Of a stretch of 64,000 bases of DNA, positions 7,927 to 16,224 are shown one piece after another. Source of the stretch: Sphingobium terrigena (lineage in GTDB: Bacteria > Pseudomonadota > Alphaproteobacteria > Sphingomonadales > Sphingomonadaceae); assembly GCF_003591655.1 (NCBI RefSeq), contig NZ_QVRA01000002.1:62001-126000 (forward strand). The letters are read 5' to 3'. Made by a program: the position numbers and the translations under genes. Every line of letters starts with the position of its first letter. The stretch's first letter is position 1. The notes beneath the pieces are model-generated. The model was given only the letters and a program-made list of their open reading frames with translations, ran no database searches and had not been told where the DNA came from.

Positions 7927-9554
7927 GCGAACAGGCCGTGCATGTACCAGCGCGGCATGGGCTTGTCCGGCTCGAAGAAGCCCAGCCGGAAGATCCAGAA
8001 ACGGCGACCGCGCCGGTCCTCCACCCGATAATAGTCGCGAATATGATCGGGCGCATCGCCCAGCAGATAGCGGATATCGACCTCGCCCGGATCGCTGCCG
8101 GGCCGGGGCAGTTCGATCGATACGGGCCGCCTGCGCCACCATTCCCCGGCGATCCGCTCCGGCCCCTCGAACCGGGCGACTTCGTGCAGGGCGCGGCGCC
8201 AGCGAAAACGGCGCGGCGGGCCGTCGGGGACTTCGGCGCCCAGCACCTCGATCGGCTGGGGCGGATCGAACAGATGGATGGGGCGCAGCGGCGGCTCGCC
8301 CGTCTGGGGCGTCGCCCACAGGTCGGACGGCGGCGCATCGAGCGCGGGCAGCGCAAATTCGGCCTGTTCGGGCATATGGCTATCGCGCGCGCCAAAGCGG
8401 CGGACGCGGTTGCGCCCCAGCCGGGTGCTCAATCGCTCGACCAGAGCGGTCACTGCCGCCTCGCCGGTCGCGCCGCCCTCCAGCCGCAATTGCGACGCAC
8501 CCAAGGGCTCGGTCAGCGGCACGTTCAGGCGCAGCAGGTCGAAGCCGAAACCGGGGTCAATCGGATCGTTGAGGCTGTCGATCCGTTCCCGAATCAACCG
8601 CATCAGCGCCGGGACATCACGCATCGGCGCGCCGGTTTCCACGGTCAGCCGGCGCACCAGCCCGTCGCTGCGGAAAAACAGCGCCTCGAACCGGCGTCCG
8701 CCATGGCCCCTCTGTTCCAATATCTCTGCCGCCTCGCCCGCCAGTTCGGCCAGGATCGTCATCATGGTTTCGGTGCGCGCGACCGGTTCGGCAAAGCGCC
8801 GCTCGACACCCAGCGGCGGGACGACCCGGCGCGGGGTCAGCGCGCTGTCCGCCTCCCCCACGATCCGGCGGATCGCCATCACCGCGTCCGCGCCGAAGCG
8901 AGCAGCGATGGACGACATGGGGCGACGCGCGACATCGCCAATGGTTTTCAGCCCCGCGCGACGCAGCGCCAGCGTTGCCTCCTCATCCAGTTCAAGCGCC
9001 GCGACGGGCAGGCGGCGGATCGCGCTATCTTCATCACACGCCGCCCCCGCCACATAGCGGGCCAGCGCCCGCGCGCCCTCCGGCGTCCCGGCAAAGGCCA
9101 GTCGCACGGCGACGCCCAGCCGCGCCAGCCGCCGTTCCAGATCGACGGCCAGCCCCGCCTCCCCACCAAAGAGATGATCGCACCCGCTGGTGTCGAGGAT
9201 CAGCCCGTCGGGCGGATCGAGCGCCACGGTCGGGGTGTAACGGGTGCAGCCATCGGCCAGCCGCTCCAGCCAGTCCTGATCTTCATGCGGGACATGGTCG
9301 AACAGGTCGAGGTCCGGCACGCGGGCGCGGGCGTCGGCCATTGACAGGCCGGGCGACAGGCCCAGCGCCGCCGCGGCCTCATCCACCGCAGCCAGCCGCA
9401 GCGCGCCGCGGACCTTCTCGACAAAGGCACGGGGCCGCTCATCCTGCCCGGCGCACAAATGGGGCCGGGTCAGGCGCAACCGCTCCGCCGGGAGCCAGGG
9501 GAAGAACAGGGCGAGATAGCGGCGGTGCCGGGGTGCCGGCGTCGCGATCGTCAT
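7923..9554 (-). CDS. imuB: ImuB, catalytically inactive Y-family polymerase homologue
   Basis: The protein is 543 residues with a Y-family-like N-terminal half (RRYLALFFPWLPAERLR at residues 10-26) and the ImuB hallmark LDTSGCDHLFGGE near residue 105. The acidic catalytic residues of true Pol IV/V are not retained there. ImuB is known as the hub that links DnaE2, ImuA and the sliding clamp. The start is set by AGGAGG with 8-nt spacing before MTIATPAP. This means the gene begins 116 bp inside the end of imuA, in another frame. It overlaps dnaE2 by 4 bp. Confidence 0.93.
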   Translation of the reverse strand: MTIATPAPRHRRYLALFFPWLPAERLRLTRPHLCAGQDERPRAFVEKVRGALRLAAVDEAAAALGLSPGLSMADARARVPDLDLFDHVPHEDQDWLERLADGCTRYTPTVALDPPDGLILDTSGCDHLFGGEAGLAVDLERRLARLGVAVRLAFAGTPEGARALARYVAGAACDEDSAIRRLPVAALELDEEATLALRRAGLKTIGDVARRPMSSIAARFGADAVMAIRRIVGEADSALTPRRVVPPLGVERRFAEPVARTETMMTILAELAGEAAEILEQRGHGGRRFEALFFRSDGLVRRLTVETGAPMRDVPALMRLIRERIDSLNDPIDPGFGFDLLRLNVPLTEPLGASQLRLEGGATGEAAVTALVERLSTRLGRNRVRRFGARDSHMPEQAEFALPALDAPPSDLWATPQTGEPPLRPIHLFDPPQPIEVLGAEVPDGPPRRFRWRRALHEVARFEGPERIAGEWWRRRPVSIELPRPGSDPGEVDIRYLLGDAPDHIRDYYRVEDRRGRRFWIFRLGFFEPDKPMPRWYMHGLFA

Positions 9555-10311
9555 GCTCTCCGCCTCCTGCCCAGACCCTTCCATTAGCGCCTCGTCCATC
9601 TGTGGCAGGACGTCTGAAACATAGTCGGTCACGGTCCCACTCCATGCGCCATGGCCCGGCCGGGAGACCGGCGCGCCGACGCAGCAATTCGATTTGAAAC
9701 AAGGATGCGCCCGGCGCGTCCGCCTCCAGCGCGATCGAGGGTGAAGCACTGACCCGCCAGCGTGTGTCGGCGGTGCTCGGCGCGGCATCGGCGGCGATCC
9801 GCAGCAGGAACAGGGTGACACCCGATGCTTCGGCGGCCAGCATCAGGCGGCGGCTGGCGGTCAGGTCCAGCCCGCGCATTGCGCCCCAGCCTTCGACCAG
9901 CACCGCCCCCAGCCCGGCACAGCGCGCTGCCTCTGCTGCTGCATGGAGCAAAGCCGCATCATCGGGGGCCAGCACTAGCAGCATATTGGCGGGGTCGATG
10001 CCCAGCTCGACAAGGCCGGTGGCGTGCAATTGCCCGACCCGCTTCTGCATCGTTTCGGTACGCAGCCACAGGAAAGGGCGCCCTTCCCCCGCGCGCAGGC
10101 TGAACAGGGCGGCGACGCCCGCGCCACTGCTGGCATCCTCCTGATCGGCGAAGATTTCGTGCAACCGCCCGCGCGCCAGCCCACCGCCCAGCGCCGCGTC
10201 CACCCCGTCATGCCCCAGCGCAAACAGTGCCGCAGGCGCGGTCGCGCGGCGCGGCTCCAGCTGTTGCAGGCTCTCCCTCAACCGGGCAAGAACAGGGGAC
10301 GAATCGCGCAT
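9439..10311 (-). CDS. imuA: ImuA, RecA-like mutasome protein
   Basis: A RecA/SulA-like protein of 290 residues and the first gene of the mutasome cassette. The visible pattern is DAALGGGLARGRLHEIFAD near residue 35, PFLWLRTE, and GASLFQIELLRRRAG near the conserved C-terminal region. The Walker A motif is degenerate, as usual in ImuA. The last ~38 residues, which overlap imuB, are Pro/Gly/Ala-rich and look unconstrained, so the functional protein probably ends near residue 250. The ATG lies 3 bp from a LexA box and the predicted -10 is so close that the mRNA leader must be very short or absent. Confidence 0.9.
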   Translation of the reverse strand: MRDSSPVLARLRESLQQLEPRRATAPAALFALGHDGVDAALGGGLARGRLHEIFADQEDASSGAGVAALFSLRAGEGRPFLWLRTETMQKRVGQLHATGLVELGIDPANMLLVLAPDDAALLHAAAEAARCAGLGAVLVEGWGAMRGLDLTASRRLMLAAEASGVTLFLLRIAADAAPSTADTRWRVSASPSIALEADAPGASLFQIELLRRRAGLPAGPWRMEWDRDRLCFRRPATDGRGANGRVWAGGGEHDDRDAGTPAPPLSRPVLPLAPGGAVAPDPAPFVRRAG

Positions 10312-10313
10312 AT

Positions 10314-10336
10314 GTTCACTATATGTTCTATAGTTC
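10314..10336. promoter_or_regulatory. LexA (SOS) box controlling imuA-imuB-dnaE2
   Basis: GTTC (10314-10317), 7 bp, GTTC (10325-10328) is the exact alphaproteobacterial LexA operator GTTC-N7-GTTC; a third GTTC follows at 10333. On the minus strand a promoter CTGACG-N16-TATAGA overlaps it. The operator fills most of the 39-bp gap between gspO and imuA, and a second matching box stands before lexA at 34758. Confidence 0.9.
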
Positions 10337-10350
10337 CTTTGCGCCAGTCG

Positions 10351-11085
10351 TCAGTATAGGAAGCGAACGCAATACCAGCCCGGCACTGCCGCCAGCGCCA
10401 GAAACGTGCCGAGCGGCACCCGCGCCGTCGCCTCTTTTGCCCGGCCCGTCACCAGCATGACGCCCAGCCCCGCCATCGCCGCGATCAGCAGGATGAAGGG
10501 CAAGGCCTGCCAGCCGAACCAGGCGCCGAGCGCGCCGAGCAGCTTCGCATCGCCCAGCCCCAGCCCCTCACGCCGCCGCACCGCGCGATAGGCCAGCGCA
10601 ATCGCCAGCAGACTGCCATAGCCCAGCGCCGCGCCGATGATCCGGTCGACCAGCACCACATCGGTCGCCCACAAGCCGAGCGTCAGGCCCAGAAAAGCGA
10701 GCGGCAGGGTCAGCGCATCGGGCAGCCAATAATGCCGCCAGTCCAGCACCGCCAGCGTCAGCAGCAGCCAGCCGAGCAAGGCCCAGCCAATCCCGCCCAG
10801 ATCCGGCATCGCGCCGATCGCCAGCGCGCCGATGACCGCGCAGCTCAGTTCCACCCGCCCATGCAGCGGATCGATCGCCGCGCCACACGTCCGGCACCGG
10901 CCATGCTGCAACAGGGCGCTGAGCAACGGGATCAGATCGAGCGGCGTCAGCGTCCGGCCACAACCATCACAGGCCGACCGGCCCCGCGTCACCCCCCGCC
11001 CCTGCGGCCAGCGCAGGATCAGGGTGGCGAGGAAACTGCCGAAAATCGCGCCGACCACCCCGCCCAGCAACGTCGCCAAGATCAC
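10351..11085 (-). CDS. gspO: Prepilin peptidase / N-methyltransferase GspO
   Basis: An inner-membrane aspartyl protease of 244 residues that cleaves and N-methylates the pseudopilins GspG-K. The cytoplasmic tetracysteine motif is intact (CDGCG..., then CRTCG near residues 60-85). The two catalytic Asp are in LDWRHYWLPDALTL and GLGLGDAKLLGALGAWFGW, and six to eight membrane helices are visible. The start is GTG at 11085, overlapping the gspN stop by 4 bp (GTGA), and it gives VILATLLGGVVGAIFGSFLA, the normal N-terminus. It is the last gene of the gsp operon. No terminator separates it from imuA. Confidence 0.93.
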   Translation of the reverse strand: MILATLLGGVVGAIFGSFLATLILRWPQGRGVTRGRSACDGCGRTLTPLDLIPLLSALLQHGRCRTCGAAIDPLHGRVELSCAVIGALAIGAMPDLGGIGWALLGWLLLTLAVLDWRHYWLPDALTLPLAFLGLTLGLWATDVVLVDRIIGAALGYGSLLAIALAYRAVRRREGLGLGDAKLLGALGAWFGWQALPFILLIAAMAGLGVMLVTGRAKEATARVPLGTFLALAAVPGWYCVRFLY

Positions 11086-11804
11086 AATGTGCCTTCGACC
11101 TTCAGCACCTGCGCATTGCCGACCGTCGCAAAGCCGGCCTGCCCCAGCGATGCCGCCAGCGTGGGATCGGCGGTTTCGACCCGCATGGTGGCGCTGTAGC
11201 GGCCCGACCGCCAGATGCGCAGCGCGATCGTTTCCATGCCCGACTGGCTGGCGAGCGGGAGCGACAGCGCGTCGCCATCGCACGCCACCGCGCCCGAAAA
11301 ACCCTGTAACAGGTTCAGCCCCGGAAACTGCCCGGCCATCCGCGTCCGCACCCGTCCTTCGGCATGACCGCAACGGTCGCCGATAAAATAGGCGGACACA
11401 TCCTCCATCTGGAGGCTGGCGATCGGCAGCGGCGCGAAGGTGCGGCCCAGCGGCACCGCGCCACCCACATCATCCACCCCGATCCGCCCGAACCCGACGG
11501 TCAGCGCGCCGGATATGTCGTCGGCCAGCCCCTTGGTCCGGGCAATGTCGAACCGCGCCCGGCCGGTGAGCAACGCCAGCGGAGAAAGCCCCGCGCGCAC
11601 GCTGCCCATCGGCATGTCGCCCAGCATCAGCTGGTCGATCCGCCCGCTCCACACCGTGCCACGCACGTCCCGCGCCGCCACGCCCAGCCGCTCCAGCCCA
11701 GCCAGCCCCAACGCGACCCGCATCGGCAAGAAGAGCAGCAGCCCAAGCAGCACGATCACCAATAGCGTGATCCGCATCCGGCGCGAGAGGGTGAGGCCCA
11801 TCAT
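11082..11804 (-). CDS. gspN: Type II secretion protein GspN
   Basis: A bitopic inner-membrane protein of 240 residues: N-terminal membrane helix (ITLLVIVLLGLLLFLPM, residues 12-28), then a periplasmic domain. Typical GspN segments are VRGTVWSGRIDQLMLGDMPMGSV and SLPLASQSGMETIALRIW. GspN occurs in only part of T2SSs and its role is little understood. It overlaps gspM and gspO by 4 bp on each side. Confidence 0.85.
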   Translation of the reverse strand: MMGLTLSRRMRITLLVIVLLGLLLFLPMRVALGLAGLERLGVAARDVRGTVWSGRIDQLMLGDMPMGSVRAGLSPLALLTGRARFDIARTKGLADDISGALTVGFGRIGVDDVGGAVPLGRTFAPLPIASLQMEDVSAYFIGDRCGHAEGRVRTRMAGQFPGLNLLQGFSGAVACDGDALSLPLASQSGMETIALRIWRSGRYSATMRVETADPTLAASLGQAGFATVGNAQVLKVEGTL

Positions 11805-12286
11805 TGCCCCGCTCCCCGCACCAGCACCGCCTGCACCGACAGGCTGCCAGCGGTCGGCGCAGGCCGCGCACTCATCGTATCGACCCGCACCCCCTGCGCC
11901 TCCAGCGCCGCGATCCAGGAAAAGAGCGCGACCGGCCGGATCGAGGCGATGGCGATCTCCATCCGGTCCGGTCCCTGCGCCTGCGCGCGTTCCAGTGTCA
12001 GGCCCGCTTCACCCGCGCCCTGCCCGACCAGCTGGTCGAGCGGCGCGGACGTGCCGCCTTCGACCGCGCGGGGCAGCGCCTTCAACTGCCGCACCGCCGC
12101 ACGCACGGCCGCGTTGCGATCGGTCGCCTCCAGCAACGTATCGCGCGCCGACCGCTGCGCCCGGTCGAGCGGCATCGCCACCCCGAACCAGAGGATCACG
12201 CCTGCCAGCAGGGCGAACATCACGCCCAGCATCACTTGCTCGCGGGGCGATCGTTCCGCCCAGAGTGCCTGCATCCGTTCCATCAT
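11801..12286 (-). CDS. gspM: Type II secretion protein GspM
   Basis: A small bitopic protein of 161 residues with a short cytoplasmic tail, a membrane helix (VMLGVMFALLAGVILWFGVAM, about 18-38) and a periplasmic ferredoxin-like domain. GspM partners GspL in the inner-membrane assembly platform. The order L-M-N and the 4-bp overlaps on both sides support the call. Confidence 0.87.
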   Translation of the reverse strand: MMERMQALWAERSPREQVMLGVMFALLAGVILWFGVAMPLDRAQRSARDTLLEATDRNAAVRAAVRQLKALPRAVEGGTSAPLDQLVGQGAGEAGLTLERAQAQGPDRMEIAIASIRPVALFSWIAALEAQGVRVDTMSARPAPTAGSLSVQAVLVRGAGQ

Positions 12287-13401
12287 GACCGCACCGTAAT
12301 CTCTGCCAGCGTCCGCCCGCCCGGCTCCTGCGCGGGTGTCGCCGTGATCGTGAAGCCCGCCGCCTGAAGCGCGAGCAACACGATGTTGATGTCATCCGCC
12401 TTCGCTGCCGCCAGCGTCGCGCGCAGCATTCCGTCCGGGTCGCGCGACAGGCTGGTCAGCGCGACGCCGGGCGCATCCTGCATCGCTGCCATCAGCGCCG
12501 CGACCGGGGCGGTAAAGGCCCGTCCGCCAGCACCCCGCGCGGCCAGTTGCTGCTCCATCGCGCCAAGCGCTTGGCGCGCATCGCTCGCGTCGGGCACGAC
12601 CTGCTGCGCCAGCGCCAGACTCTCCGCGTCAAGCCGACTGGCCTCGCGATGGCTTTTGATGATACCGACCAGCGCAATCAGCAGCGCCGCGAGCAGGATC
12701 AGCCCGCTCCACAACGCCACCCGTTTCAGCGCACGCTGATCGACCTGCCGCCGCACCCTCTTGGCAAAATCCCCCTGCCGCAGGTCGATGGGCGGGGCAT
12801 CCAGCGCGGCGATCGCGCGTCCCTCGATCACGCCCTGCGGCACATCGACAACCGGCGCGTCGCCGATCAGCGCGGGCAAGGCCATGTCCCCGGTCAGCGC
12901 CATGTCCGCGCCCCGCAACACCGTAACGCCGCCAATCACGCCGCGCGCAAAGCCACTCTCCGGCTCCGGCAGCAATAAAGGCGCAGGCACGATCGTGTCG
13001 GGGTCCAGCCCATGATGCTGCGCCCAGAGCAGCCAATGCTGCATGTCACCCCGCGCCGCCAATGCCACGATATGGGGCCGCGCCGGGTCATCCTGCGCAT
13101 CGGTCACCGCAAACAGTTGATCGGCAGGCAGGATTCCCTCCGCCAGCGCCGCCAGCCGCGCCGCCGCCCGCGCCTGCCGCACCGGCAGATCAGGATGCAG
13201 CGTCCAGTGCAGTGCCACCAGAGCCGCAGGCGGCACCAGCATCACCCGCGCCTCTTCAGGCAAAGCCGCTATGCCGCACGCTGCCAACCAGTTCGCGCCC
13301 TCGCCCGACTGCACCAGCGCGCCATCGACCACCCGCATCCAGTGCGGCGGCGCGTCCTGCGCTTCGGGCAGAAAGACGATCAGGGCGTCGCGCGCACTCA
13401 T
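12283..13401 (-). CDS. gspL: Type II secretion protein GspL
   Basis: An inner-membrane protein of 372 residues that anchors the GspE ATPase to the platform. The N-terminal ~220 residues form the actin-like cytoplasmic domain (MSARDALIVFLPEAQD...LHPDLPVRQARAAARLAALAEG). A membrane helix follows (ALWSGLILLAALLIALVGII near 232-250), then a coiled coil and a periplasmic domain ending in TLAEITVRS. The ATG overlaps the gspK stop by 4 bp. Confidence 0.88.
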   Translation of the reverse strand: MSARDALIVFLPEAQDAPPHWMRVVDGALVQSGEGANWLAACGIAALPEEARVMLVPPAALVALHWTLHPDLPVRQARAAARLAALAEGILPADQLFAVTDAQDDPARPHIVALAARGDMQHWLLWAQHHGLDPDTIVPAPLLLPEPESGFARGVIGGVTVLRGADMALTGDMALPALIGDAPVVDVPQGVIEGRAIAALDAPPIDLRQGDFAKRVRRQVDQRALKRVALWSGLILLAALLIALVGIIKSHREASRLDAESLALAQQVVPDASDARQALGAMEQQLAARGAGGRAFTAPVAALMAAMQDAPGVALTSLSRDPDGMLRATLAAAKADDINIVLLALQAAGFTITATPAQEPGGRTLAEITVRS

Positions 13402-14387
13402 GCCCCTGCGCCCCAGCTGCGCCGCACCACCGTCGCCGGGCTTTCCCGCGCGTCGATCAGCGACCGCTCCACCAGCTGCGTTCCCCCGACAGTCACTGCC
13501 ACGTCCACTCCGAAAAACCCCGTCGTCAATTTGACCTGCTCGGCCACCTCGGTCATCGGCGACAGGCCGGCGAGCGAGGGCAAGGCCCAGAATTGCACCG
13601 TGCTGCCGTAGCCGTCCACGGGCCGCTGCGCCAGCAATTGCCGCGCCTGCGCGACGCTCAATTGCCCCGGCAGCAGCATCGCGAAGAGCGGCGCCTGTTC
13701 CGGCAACAGCGTATTGATGTTGATCGGCGACAGATCCGTGACCGGCAGCGCACAGACCCAGGGCCGCACCGTCGCATAGATGGCGGGCGTGATCCCGTTC
13801 ACCGCACGCAATTCGCTGGCGTCGATCATCAGCCGGTTGGCTGCGCGATAGGGCCGCTGCATCTGCCCGTAAACCACATCCTCCGCCCCGCCCGGCTGCG
13901 GATCGCCATCACTGTCGATCCAGTCGGCCAGCCCCGCCGCCGCGCCCTGCGCCTGCCGCGCATCGACACCCAGCGCCACCAGCAAAGCCTGAAATTGCGA
14001 CACGCCGATGGGGCGCACCTTCAGGCTCGCCTCACTCTCGCCGCTCACCACACTGTTGAGGTTGAAGCAATTGCCGCCATCGGTAACCCGCGCCGTCGCC
14101 GTGCCGCCCGGCACCGGGATGCTCTGCGGCGCGCCCAGCCAGCCGCCCGCCAGCGTGATCTTCGCCGGATTGGCCGCGACCAGATCGCCGATCCGCAAGC
14201 GCGCGACCGCCGTGGCGGCATCGGCATAGGCGCGCGCCTGATCGATCGCGCCGCCATTGCCGGTCATCCGCGTGGCCAGCGCCACCCGCTCCAGCGCGGT
14301 CGCGGCGACGACCGCCATCACCGCCACCAGCAGCAGCACGGTCAGCAGCGCCGCGCCACGCTCGTCGGGTTTGCGCGGATCAGGCAC
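13398..14387 (-). CDS. gspK: Minor pseudopilin GspK
   Basis: A protein of 329 residues with a prepilin-type N-terminus: short positive leader MPDPRKPDERG, cleavage at G|AALLTVLLLVAVMAVVA, then the hydrophobic helix. As expected for GspK, residue +5 lacks the Glu found in the other pseudopilins, which fits its place at the tip of the pseudopilus. The large inserted alpha domain (ADWIDSDGDPQPGGAED, then NININTLL-type region) is present. It overlaps gspJ by 8 bp and gspL by 4 bp. Confidence 0.9.
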   Translation of the reverse strand: MPDPRKPDERGAALLTVLLLVAVMAVVAATALERVALATRMTGNGGAIDQARAYADAATAVARLRIGDLVAANPAKITLAGGWLGAPQSIPVPGGTATARVTDGGNCFNLNSVVSGESEASLKVRPIGVSQFQALLVALGVDARQAQGAAAGLADWIDSDGDPQPGGAEDVVYGQMQRPYRAANRLMIDASELRAVNGITPAIYATVRPWVCALPVTDLSPININTLLPEQAPLFAMLLPGQLSVAQARQLLAQRPVDGYGSTVQFWALPSLAGLSPMTEVAEQVKLTTGFFGVDVAVTVGGTQLVERSLIDARESPATVVRRSWGAGA

Positions 14388-15165
14388 CGGGGGTGCTTTC
14401 GACGATGGGCTTTTCGACCGGGCCGGGCGCGACCAGAAAGCGCAGGGTGACGGGCGGCTCGCCGGTGCGGGTGAGCGTCATCTCCACCGCGCGGGGCAGC
14501 AGGTCGGGTTGGGTCGGGGTCCAGCCGTCACGCCATTTGCCCGCCGCATCGCGGAATTTCAGCGCGACCGCCTCGACATCCTCCAGCAACGCCGCGGGTT
14601 CATCGCCCGCCGCGCCATCCAGTTGCGCATAGGTCCGCCGCTCCAGCCGCCCCTGCCGCACCCAATATTCCACCTTTTGCAGCGAAGGCCGGGGCAGGTC
14701 GCCCAGATTGTCCCAGCCACCCCGCACAAATTGCATCACCGGCTGATCCTCGCTTTCGTGATGCGCCCAGAAGGCCGGTGCCAGCGTGCCGCTCTCGGTA
14801 CGGGTGATGCGCGGCACCGCCTGCCCCAGATCCCCCGCCAGCGCCCCGCCCGCCCGCTGGACCGCCGCCATATCATCCAGCCGCGCCTTGACCTGCGCCT
14901 GCGCCGACACGCTGTTGCCGAGCAGGAGGACACCGGCGCTCGCCAGCATCGCGAAGATCATGAGGGCGACGAGCAATTCGATCAGCGTGAATCCATCGTC
15001 ACCCTTGGTCTTGTCAGTTCTACATCCGTTCGTTTCGAGCCCTTCGACTGCCTGCAAAGGCAGGCGCTCAGGACAGGCCAAGGTCGAGAAACGGCCAGCA
15101 CTGTGCCAGACGTTTCTCGACACGCTCGAAACGAACGGATGTTGGTTGAGGCGCGCCACCATCAC
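14380..15165 (-). CDS. gspJ: Minor pseudopilin GspJ with repeat-derived N-terminal extension
   Basis: The core pseudopilin is clear: cleavage site GDDG|FTLIELLVALMIFAMLASAGVLLLG, then the GspJ domain to the C-terminus. The nearest ATG in frame (15165, overlapping the gspI stop as ATGA) lies about 57 codons before the cleavage site, and most of that leader is translated palindromic repeat (15023-15141). Normal leaders are 6-20 residues. An internal TTG inside the repeat would leave about 22 residues. No ATG or GTG lies between the repeat and FTLIE. The true start is therefore uncertain. Confidence 0.85.
   Translation of the reverse strand: MMVARLNQHPFVSSVSRNVWHSAGRFSTLACPERLPLQAVEGLETNGCRTDKTKGDDGFTLIELLVALMIFAMLASAGVLLLGNSVSAQAQVKARLDDMAAVQRAGGALAGDLGQAVPRITRTESGTLAPAFWAHHESEDQPVMQFVRGGWDNLGDLPRPSLQKVEYWVRQGRLERRTYAQLDGAAGDEPAALLEDVEAVALKFRDAAGKWRDGWTPTQPDLLPRAVEMTLTRTGEPPVTLRFLVAPGPVEKPIVESTPGA
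15023..15141. repeat. Palindromic repeat inside the 5' part of gspJ
   Basis: Outer arms CATCCGTTCGTTTCGAGC (from 15023) and the complementary GCTCGAAACGAACGGATG (to 15141) enclose a second inverted pair (GTCGAGAAACG and CGTTTCTCGAC). It belongs to the CCGTTCGTTTCGAG variant also seen, as a perfect palindrome, at 47333-47398. Here it lies in the translated leader of gspJ. Confidence 0.85.
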
Positions 15166-15524
15166 TCCACCACCCGCACGAAACTCAACACCACCGGCGA
15201 CGCGCCCGGCTGGCCATCGACGGTCAGGTCGACCTGCAACAGGCGCTGGTCGTCGGTCGGCTTGACGGTCCGGCTCCAGTGCCAGCGCCGCCCGCCATTC
15301 TCGACATCGCCCGCTTCGTCACCAACCGATGGCGGCACGGGGTCGCTCTGCACATCGACCATCAGGTTGCGCGCGACGATCTGGCCCAGCGCCTTGCTGT
15401 CCAGATCAGCCGCCGTGCGCAGCGTCACCCCCTGCAACCGCACCAGCGCCAGCGCCGCCAGGCTGAACACCGCCAGCGCGACCAGCATTTCCAGCAACGT
15501 GAAGCCCTGTTGGGTGGAACGCAT
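15162..15524 (-). CDS. gspI: Minor pseudopilin GspI
   Basis: A 120-residue protein with a normal prepilin leader MRSTQQG|FTLLEMLVALAVFSLAALALVRLQG. The frame continues upstream to a GTG at 15647, but that part is translated repeat (15560-15625); ATG 15524 gives a 7-residue leader and is preferred. GspI is part of the I-J-K tip complex of the pseudopilus. No strong ribosome binding site is visible before 15524. The stop overlaps the gspJ ATG by 4 bp. Confidence 0.88.
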   Translation of the reverse strand: MRSTQQGFTLLEMLVALAVFSLAALALVRLQGVTLRTAADLDSKALGQIVARNLMVDVQSDPVPPSVGDEAGDVENGGRRWHWSRTVKPTDDQRLLQVDLTVDGQPGASPVVLSFVRVVE

Positions 15525-15559
15525 CAAAGGCGTGAAGCCGCTTTCGTTCAAACCCGGAC

Positions 15560-15625
15560 GTGCTCCCGCGAAGGCGGGAGCCCAGTCCCTCCGTTCGGCC
15601 TGGGTTCCCGCCTTCGCGGGAACAC
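15560..15625. repeat. Palindromic repeat between gspH and gspI
   Basis: Arms of 26 bp (15560-15585 and 15600-15625) are complementary with a few mismatches; the core is CCCGCGAAGGCGGGA. This is a different repeat family from the CCGTTCG type (translated form VPAKAGTQ..APAFAGA). It fills the gap between gspH and the preferred gspI start. Confidence 0.85.
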
Positions 15626-15639
15626 GCAGAATACGCCGA

Positions 15640-16212
15640 CTACCCACCGACCATGACCTTCCCCGCCATGTCGACCGTCACCGACACCCGCTCGCCCTCA
15701 CGCGCCAGCGTCACGGTCAGCGGATCGGTCGGCAGGCCGGTGCCGTCGAATGCAATCTGCTGCCGCCCGTCCTTGCCGACCAGCGCGCGGGTGCCGCTTT
15801 TCCAGTTGGCGGTGACGAAGGGCTTGTCCTCCAGCGCCACCCATTGCCCGCCATCGCGGCGCTGAAAGCCATAGCCGGATGCCGATACCCACAGCCCCAT
15901 CGGCGCAGCCGTCACGACCGCTTCGTCGCGCGCGGCGGCCACGCGCGCGGCGAAGCGGTCGGCATCCTCGATCACCCACCCGCGCGGATCGGGGATGGCC
16001 AGCACCACGGCAGCCGAAATGAAACCGATGATCGTCAGGACGACCATCAGTTCCACCAGCGTGAAGCCGCCATCGCCTGCACCGTTCGCCCTGAGCGAAG
16101 TCGAAGGGATCAACCGAGCGAAGCGAGGTGCTTCACTTCGTTCAGTTTGGACGAGGCGCGTGACTCGTCCAAAGGCCTTCGACAAGCTCAGGCCGAACGG
16201 AAAAATGTTCAC
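15640..16212 (-). CDS. gspH: Minor pseudopilin GspH
   Basis: The core starts at GAGDGG|FTLVELMVVLTIIGFISAAVVLAI and continues as a GspH domain to the C-terminus. The first ATG in frame (16212) is about 49 codons before the cleavage site, and nearly the whole leader is translated repeat 16082-16200 (FGLSLSKAFG...). A TTG within the repeat would give a leader of about 16 residues (LIPSTSLRANGAGDGG). Translation must begin in or before the repeat, because no ATG/GTG/TTG lies between it and FTLVE. Confidence 0.85.
   Translation of the reverse strand: MNIFPFGLSLSKAFGRVTRLVQTERSEAPRFARLIPSTSLRANGAGDGGFTLVELMVVLTIIGFISAAVVLAIPDPRGWVIEDADRFAARVAAARDEAVVTAAPMGLWVSASGYGFQRRDGGQWVALEDKPFVTANWKSGTRALVGKDGRQQIAFDGTGLPTDPLTVTLAREGERVSVTVDMAGKVMVGG
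16082..16200. repeat. Palindromic repeat inside the 5' part of gspH
   Basis: CCGTTCGCCCTGAGCGAAGT at the left end and CAAGCTCAGGCCGAACGG at the right end are complementary outer arms. The centre holds a second pair (GGACGAG..CTCGTCC). Same family as 213-287, 19543-19641 and 56800-56907. Confidence 0.85.
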
Positions 16213-16224
16213 GAACAGCCTTTC

